Source of the DNA: Vibrio sp. 10N.261.55.A7
GTDB lineage: Bacteria; Pseudomonadota; Gammaproteobacteria; Enterobacterales; Vibrionaceae
Length of the DNA: 58,210 nucleotides
Direction: 5' to 3'
NCBI RefSeq assembly: GCF_002877365.1
Contig: NZ_MCWZ01000294.1
Coordinates: forward strand, 1 to 58,210
The translations under genes and the position numbers were made by a program. The notes under the pieces were generated by a model. The model searched no databases, was not told where the DNA came from, and saw only the letters and a program-made list of their open reading frames with translations. Positions 54,719-58,210 of the stretch are shown here, in pieces. How positions within the stretch are numbered: position 1 is the stretch's first letter; the number at the start of each line of letters is the position of its first letter.

Positions 54719-55303
54719 TTAGTTTAGTTTACCATCCGCGATGAGCTGAGCTTTTGAAAGAGTTTCCGCTTCCTTCATGTACAGCCTTTGTAATTCTGTC
54801 AGCTTTGCCTTTAGCAGTTCAATCTCATTCATCAGGACTCGATTTGAATTAACATAATGCATACTGGATAGCGCATTTATATTCAATGACATAGATTGAC
54901 AGTGCTCTGAGAATTGATTCCACTTTGTTCGGATTTTTTCTACGTCCGGTAAACCTACCTGAAGCGCTTTTATTTCTTTTTCTAACATGCTGCCATGCAG
55001 TGATGATAGTTCGATTTGTTGTGTGAGCTTGAGGTGAAAGTCAGTCGCATCTGGTCGCCAAAGTGAGACAAGTTCATCTAAACTAAACTCTTTATGTAGA
55101 AGAACTTGTTGTTTGTACTGTGAGTAGAGATGATTGAAGCGCGAAGCTTGTATGTTGTACCAATTTTCAATACGCGCCTGCTCCTTCAATGCTATGTTCC
55201 ATTGAGCCTCAATACAGTGCTGGCTACTTGCTTCTTTAGGTAAAGAGATAAGCAAAGCCGTCGATAAAGTAAATAAGAGCCATTTTGGTCGCATAAAACA
55301 CAT
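54719..55303 (-). CDS. Periplasmic coiled-coil protein of unknown function
   Basis: I do not recognise the family. The 194-residue product has a signal peptide (MRPKWLLFTLSTALLISLPKEASS) and a helical mature region rich in Glu, Leu and Gln with long coiled-coil-like stretches (about residues 35-120 and 140-185). It carries two cysteines near residues 30 and 134. A shorter start at Met4 is possible. Convergent with phhB; a weak GGGAAGG/CCTTCTCCC hairpin lies at 54691-54719. Confidence 0.65.
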   Translation of the reverse strand: MCFMRPKWLLFTLSTALLISLPKEASSQHCIEAQWNIALKEQARIENWYNIQASRFNHLYSQYKQQVLLHKEFSLDELVSLWRPDATDFHLKLTQQIELSSLHGSMLEKEIKALQVGLPDVEKIRTKWNQFSEHCQSMSLNINALSSMHYVNSNRVLMNEIELLKAKLTELQRLYMKEAETLSKAQLIADGKLN

Positions 55304-55442
55304 TCAGTTGAATATCTCTTTAGATTATAGAAAGCATATCTTGAGATGGTTGTTCAGTGAGCATGAAATCGGGGTATCAAAAAGGTTTATCGTTCTAATT
55401 GTTTGAAAATAAATGAATTCACTACTTAGGTCAGTTTGATTA

Positions 55443-56108
55443 ATGAAAAAAATAATAATGATCTTAATGCTTGTTCTGGGTTTAGCAGGTGCTGGAGCCG
55501 GTTTTTATCTGTTCTACTGGCTTCCCATGCAAGAAGAACAAAACATGTCTTCGATGGTGGAAGAAGAAGTAGCACCTGAAAAAGAGGAAGTGGCTGAAGA
55601 ACCCGTTGAAATGCCAAAAGTGATCACCGAGTACTATGTGAACACGCCAAAATTGGGCGTACGTGAGCAACCAGTTTATGAAGCATTTATTGAGAGCGTT
55701 TTGTACCGCGGAGACAAGGTCACTTTGTTAGAACAGCGAGATGGCTGGGGAAGAATATCGGTCTATTACGTTTATGAAGATGGCGGTGAAGAAATAGCAG
55801 AGTGGATACCAATGGAAGCCTTGGTTGAAGAGCCACCGATGATCACTGAAGAAGAACGGCATGATACGTTGATGGCGTATATCGATAAATCTGATGACTT
55901 TATTACCTACGAGGTTGCATTCCTAAAAGCGACCGATGAACTGCTTAAATCTGACACCTGTACTCCATTAGATTTCGAAGAGTTAGGAGGGTGGGTACGA
56001 TCGATTCGCCACAGTGAAAGGGAAGTGTACTTTGTCTATTGCGGTGGCATGAAGCAAGCCGACAAAATTTATTTAGACGTAAAGAGTGGTGAAACATTTT
56101 ATCGCTAG
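55443..56108 (+). CDS. Membrane-anchored protein with SH3-like domain
   Basis: The 221-residue protein has an N-terminal membrane helix (IIMILMLVLGLAGAGAGFYLFYW, about residues 4-26), an acidic low-complexity linker (EEEVAPEKEEVAEEPVE, about 40-57), a bacterial SH3-like domain (NTPKLGVREQPVY to GWGRISVYYVYEDGGEEIAEWIPMEAL, about 67-127) and a C-terminal region with two cysteines (TCTPLDFEEL and VYCGGM). It should face the periplasm. Function unknown. The VOC gene follows with 28 bases between. Confidence 0.78.
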   Translation: MKKIIMILMLVLGLAGAGAGFYLFYWLPMQEEQNMSSMVEEEVAPEKEEVAEEPVEMPKVITEYYVNTPKLGVREQPVYEAFIESVLYRGDKVTLLEQRDGWGRISVYYVYEDGGEEIAEWIPMEALVEEPPMITEEERHDTLMAYIDKSDDFITYEVAFLKATDELLKSDTCTPLDFEELGGWVRSIRHSEREVYFVYCGGMKQADKIYLDVKSGETFYR

Positions 56109-56136
56109 CAACGTTAAATCAGTCAAGGGAGAGACC

Positions 56137-56571
56137 ATGGAACCAAGAGTCAGCATCATTACGCTAGGCGTTCGCGATTTAGAGAGTTCTCGAAAGTTTT
56201 ATACAGGACTCGGGTTTGAGAGCTCGACATTTTCGCAAGATAGCATCACTTTTTATAAGACTCAGGGCGTTTGTGTCGCTCTGTACCCACTCGAAGAATT
56301 GGCCAAAGATGTATCTGAGGAGTTTGGCAAAACTGCTGGACATGGTGGGTTTTCTGGGATTACGTTAGCGCACAATACACGCAGCAAACACGAAGTCGAT
56401 GAGATACTCAAGCTGGCCGTTGAACTGGGCGCGACATTGGAAAAGCCAGCTCAAGAGGTTTTTTGGGGTGGGTATAGCGGGTATTTCTCTGATCCTGACG
56501 GGTATTTATGGGAAATAGCGTATGCGGATTTTTGGCAGTTCAATGAAGACGGCAGCTTGATTTTAGAATAG
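56137..56571 (+). CDS. VOC family (glyoxalase-like) protein
   Basis: The 144-residue protein is a single-domain vicinal oxygen chelate protein: IITLGVRDLESSRKFYTGLGF (about residues 7-27), HGGFSGITLAHN (about 69-80) and FSDPDGYLWEIAY (about 117-129), where the final Glu is a metal ligand. Function (lyase, dioxygenase or resistance) cannot be decided. ATG 56137 follows AAGGGAGA and is the clear start. Confidence 0.9.
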   Translation: MEPRVSIITLGVRDLESSRKFYTGLGFESSTFSQDSITFYKTQGVCVALYPLEELAKDVSEEFGKTAGHGGFSGITLAHNTRSKHEVDEILKLAVELGATLEKPAQEVFWGGYSGYFSDPDGYLWEIAYADFWQFNEDGSLILE

Positions 56572-56600
56572 AGCTTGATTTTAAAATAGGAGGATGAATA

Positions 56601-57374
56601 TTGGAAGAGCTCGTAGGTGGTCGAGTAGAAGCGATTTATCGACATGGAGATAATGTTGTTCGCCCTCGTAATGACTGGACTCCAAGTGTTCATCAATTGC
56701 TAAAACACTATCAAGAAGAAGGGGTTGTTGAAACTCCTCACGTATTGGGTATCTCGAGTGAGAGTGAAACATTGAGTTTTGTCGAAGGGGATACTTACAA
56801 CTACCCTTTGACGGGTGCCATCGCTTCTCGAACAGCCATCATGTCAGCAGGCGTTATTTTGCGAAAGTTGCATGATGTTTCAACATCGTTTGTGAAAAAT
56901 CATAATCTCGACAACATGATTTGGATGCTACCTAAGGTCGATCCGGTTCAGGTGGTATGCCACGGAGATTTTACGCCCTATAACGTTGCTTTAAACGGAG
57001 ATAAGGTGATCGGCGTTTTCGACTTTGACACCGCTCACCCAGGCTCTAGGCTATGGGATGTGGCATTTTCAATCTATTGCTGGGCACCTTTTAAAACCGA
57101 TGAAAATGACAAGCTAGGTACAATAGAACAGCAAATAGCGCGAGCAAAACTATTTTGTGATAGTTATGGGCTTTCAGAAGAAGGTCGATTGCAGTTAGTC
57201 GATACAATGGTTTTACGTCTTCAATCTTTAGTGGACTATATGTTTGCTGAAGCGAAAGCTGGCAACCTTCAGTTTCAACGTAATATGAGTGATGGTCACC
57301 ACCTTGCTTACCTTGAAGATATCGAGTATCTCACTGAACATAGAAAAGAGATCACTGAGCGTGTTCTAAGCTAG
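56601..57374 (+). CDS. Aminoglycoside phosphotransferase-fold kinase (APH family)
   Basis: The 257-residue protein has VVCHGDFTPYNVAL (about residues 118-131, the catalytic Asp and Asn of the APH/choline-kinase fold) and the metal-binding Asp in VFDFDTAHPGSRLWDVAFSIY (about 139-159). The substrate is unknown; the family includes many metabolite kinases, and antibiotic resistance is not implied. It starts with TTG at 56601: AGGAGG at 56588-56593 is seven bases upstream, while the ATG at 56594 is in another frame. Lies 29 bases after the VOC gene. Confidence 0.85.
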   Translation: MEELVGGRVEAIYRHGDNVVRPRNDWTPSVHQLLKHYQEEGVVETPHVLGISSESETLSFVEGDTYNYPLTGAIASRTAIMSAGVILRKLHDVSTSFVKNHNLDNMIWMLPKVDPVQVVCHGDFTPYNVALNGDKVIGVFDFDTAHPGSRLWDVAFSIYCWAPFKTDENDKLGTIEQQIARAKLFCDSYGLSEEGRLQLVDTMVLRLQSLVDYMFAEAKAGNLQFQRNMSDGHHLAYLEDIEYLTEHRKEITERVLS

Positions 57375-57385
57375 TGGAAAAGAAA

Positions 57386-57414
57386 AACGCTATCGACAGT
57401 GCGATAGCGTTTTG
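57386..57414. terminator. Bidirectional terminator between the APH-like gene and proV
   Basis: AACGCTATCG-ACAGTG-CGATAGCGTT is a perfect 10-bp stem with T-rich tails on both strands. Confidence 0.88.
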
Positions 57415-57438
57415 GTGATTCTCAAATTTCGGCAAGGT

Positions 57439-58209
57439 CTAGCTGGCTTTTTGTACCTTACTGTCAGCGGCTTCTGAATTCGGAATCTCTTCTTGGTCCG
57501 CTTCAGACTCGGCTGTGCTATCGACAAAAATTTCTGCAACCGCGCTACGTTCTAGTTCACCTTTAAGGTTTCCATCTTCATCAACAACAGGCAGTGAATA
57601 ATCACAAGACATTGTTTCTGGTAAAACGGTCTCGATAGCATCGTCAGGCGAAACCGACGGTACTTCTTCATAGATATCCTCACAGAATTCACTCACGGAA
57701 TCATCATCCGAAGCATCCTGTAGACTTTCTTGGGTTACGAGACCTTGATAGCCATCTTCTGTCACGTGGTAAGCATAATCGTGCTTTAGCTTCTTCATTT
57801 GAGCTAAAGCCTCATCAATGGTTTCGGCGGTAATGCGGTACTCTGGTGGCTGCATGACCGTTTCTACTGTTAATGCACGTGCACGGTTAACGTCTTTAAC
57901 GAACGCTTCAACATACTCATCAGCAGGGTACAGTAGGATCTCGTCCGGTGTGCCTTGCTGAACCAGTTCACCATCTTTCAGGATAGCGATACGGTCACCT
58001 AAGCGAAGCGCTTCATCTAGGTCGTGAGTGATAAAGATAATGGTCTTATGAAGCTTTTGTTGCAGCTCAATAAGCTGATCTTGCATTTCGCTTCGAATAA
58101 GAGGGTCTAATGCTGAGAATGCTTCATCCATTAATAGGATTTCCGCATCAGTACAGAGAGCGCGAGCCAGCCCTACACGTTGCTGTTGGCCGCCCGATAG
58201 TTGAGATGG
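57439..58209 (-). CDS. proV: Glycine betaine/proline ABC transporter ATP-binding protein (partial)
   Basis: Only the C-terminal 256 codons are in the window; the gene continues past the right edge. The signature QLSGGQQQRVGLARAL, Walker B LLMDEAFSALDPLIR and switch His in IIFITHDLDEALRLGD are present, followed by two CBS domains (about from VETVMQPPEYRI and from CEDIYEEVPSVSPDD) and an acidic tail. This is the ProV/OpuAA architecture, in which the CBS pair senses ionic strength to gate betaine uptake. Permease and binding-protein genes should be beyond or elsewhere: the plus-side neighbour at 57374 is unrelated, so proV is the last gene of its operon. Confidence 0.9.
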   Translation of the reverse strand, partial: PSQLSGGQQQRVGLARALCTDAEILLMDEAFSALDPLIRSEMQDQLIELQQKLHKTIIFITHDLDEALRLGDRIAILKDGELVQQGTPDEILLYPADEYVEAFVKDVNRARALTVETVMQPPEYRITAETIDEALAQMKKLKHDYAYHVTEDGYQGLVTQESLQDASDDDSVSEFCEDIYEEVPSVSPDDAIETVLPETMSCDYSLPVVDEDGNLKGELERSAVAEIFVDSTAESEADQEEIPNSEAADSKVQKAS

Positions 58210-58210
58210 A

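Noticed and set aside
54691..54720. Terminator after phhB
   Set aside because: GGGAAGG and CCTTCTCCC pair imperfectly, with a long loop and a weak T tract; too poor to list as a terminator.
56594..56602. ATG at 56594 as start of the APH-like gene
   Set aside because: It is out of frame with the kinase and directly abuts AGGAGG; the TTG at 56601 is in frame and at proper spacing.

Overview
The window looks like a gammaproteobacterial chromosome of the genus Vibrio. Evidence: a chromosomal integron whose integrase and VCR-like attC sites resemble the Vibrio superintegron; moderate A+T content; and many transporters, chemoreceptors and families that are common in Vibrio (a DUF3360 permease, a GlyGly-CTERM trypsin-like protease, a second N-acetylglucosamine/glucose-type PTS permease, a delta-class carbonic anhydrase). 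A secondary-chromosome location is a guess from the gene mix, not something the sequence proves. No rRNA, tRNA, IS element, prophage or CRISPR array was seen.

Layout. (1) 1-2274: start of an integron array. The integrase gene intI (+) has a canonical LexA box over its start region; attI and the first cassettes lie to its left on the minus strand, and the array continues beyond the left edge. The first complete cassette encodes a protein with an RNSLVH (Rx4H) motif typical of HEPN RNases. (2) 2350-10682: housekeeping and accessory metabolism: a Gfo/Idh/MocA oxidoreductase, an OsmC-like protein, the glutathione-dependent formaldehyde pathway (frmA, fghA), and two LysE-type exporters beside AraC/GlxA, LysR and AsnC/Lrp regulators. 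(3) 10768-11962: a CHASE3-HAMP-GGDEF diguanylate cyclase broken by two frameshifts and an in-frame amber codon. (4) 12177-16561: a DUF3360 permease divergent from a large membrane sensor (His-rich N-terminal module, Cache, PAS, DUF294/GlnD-like nucleotidyltransferase), with a possible 16-codon leader ORF between them. (5) 16674-20913: a chemoreceptor, a RIO-type kinase and an Stv-like protein. (6) 21308-24698: a secreted delta-class carbonic anhydrase facing a three-gene operon of exported proteins, including a YHYH-domain protein. (7) 24879-34362: XRE-cupin regulator with a divergent BenE transporter and a duplicated operator; an HBM-like chemoreceptor with an orphan sugar-type binding protein; MsrA; an epimerase/Mpo1-like pair; an AraC regulator; an EamA exporter.

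(8) 34438-41706: the glycine cleavage locus: glyA-gcvH-gcvP on the minus strand, an XRE-cupin regulator and gcvT on the plus strand. Two nearly identical 19-bp inverted-repeat sites lie in the glyA/regulator gap and upstream of gcvT, which suggests local control by the XRE-cupin protein rather than a glycine riboswitch (none seen). A hairpin with a T tract between gcvH and gcvP could tune the stoichiometry. (9) 41846-46656: GlyGly-CTERM protease, an OmpR-type two-component system and a PTS IICB permease. The dyad CATTAA-N6-TTAATG occurs both upstream of the response regulator gene and upstream of the PTS gene, and the gap ahead of the regulator contains five consecutive stem-loops ending in a terminator. 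(10) 46868-58210: DUF1294 protein, YddG exporter, CDF transporter, a possible small membrane ORF, LysR/methyltransferase pair, acetoacetyl-CoA synthetase divergent from phhA-phhB (a functional link through phenylalanine/tyrosine catabolism to acetoacetate), small envelope proteins, a VOC protein, an APH-fold phosphotransferase, and the C-terminal part of a ProV-like betaine ABC ATPase running off the right edge.
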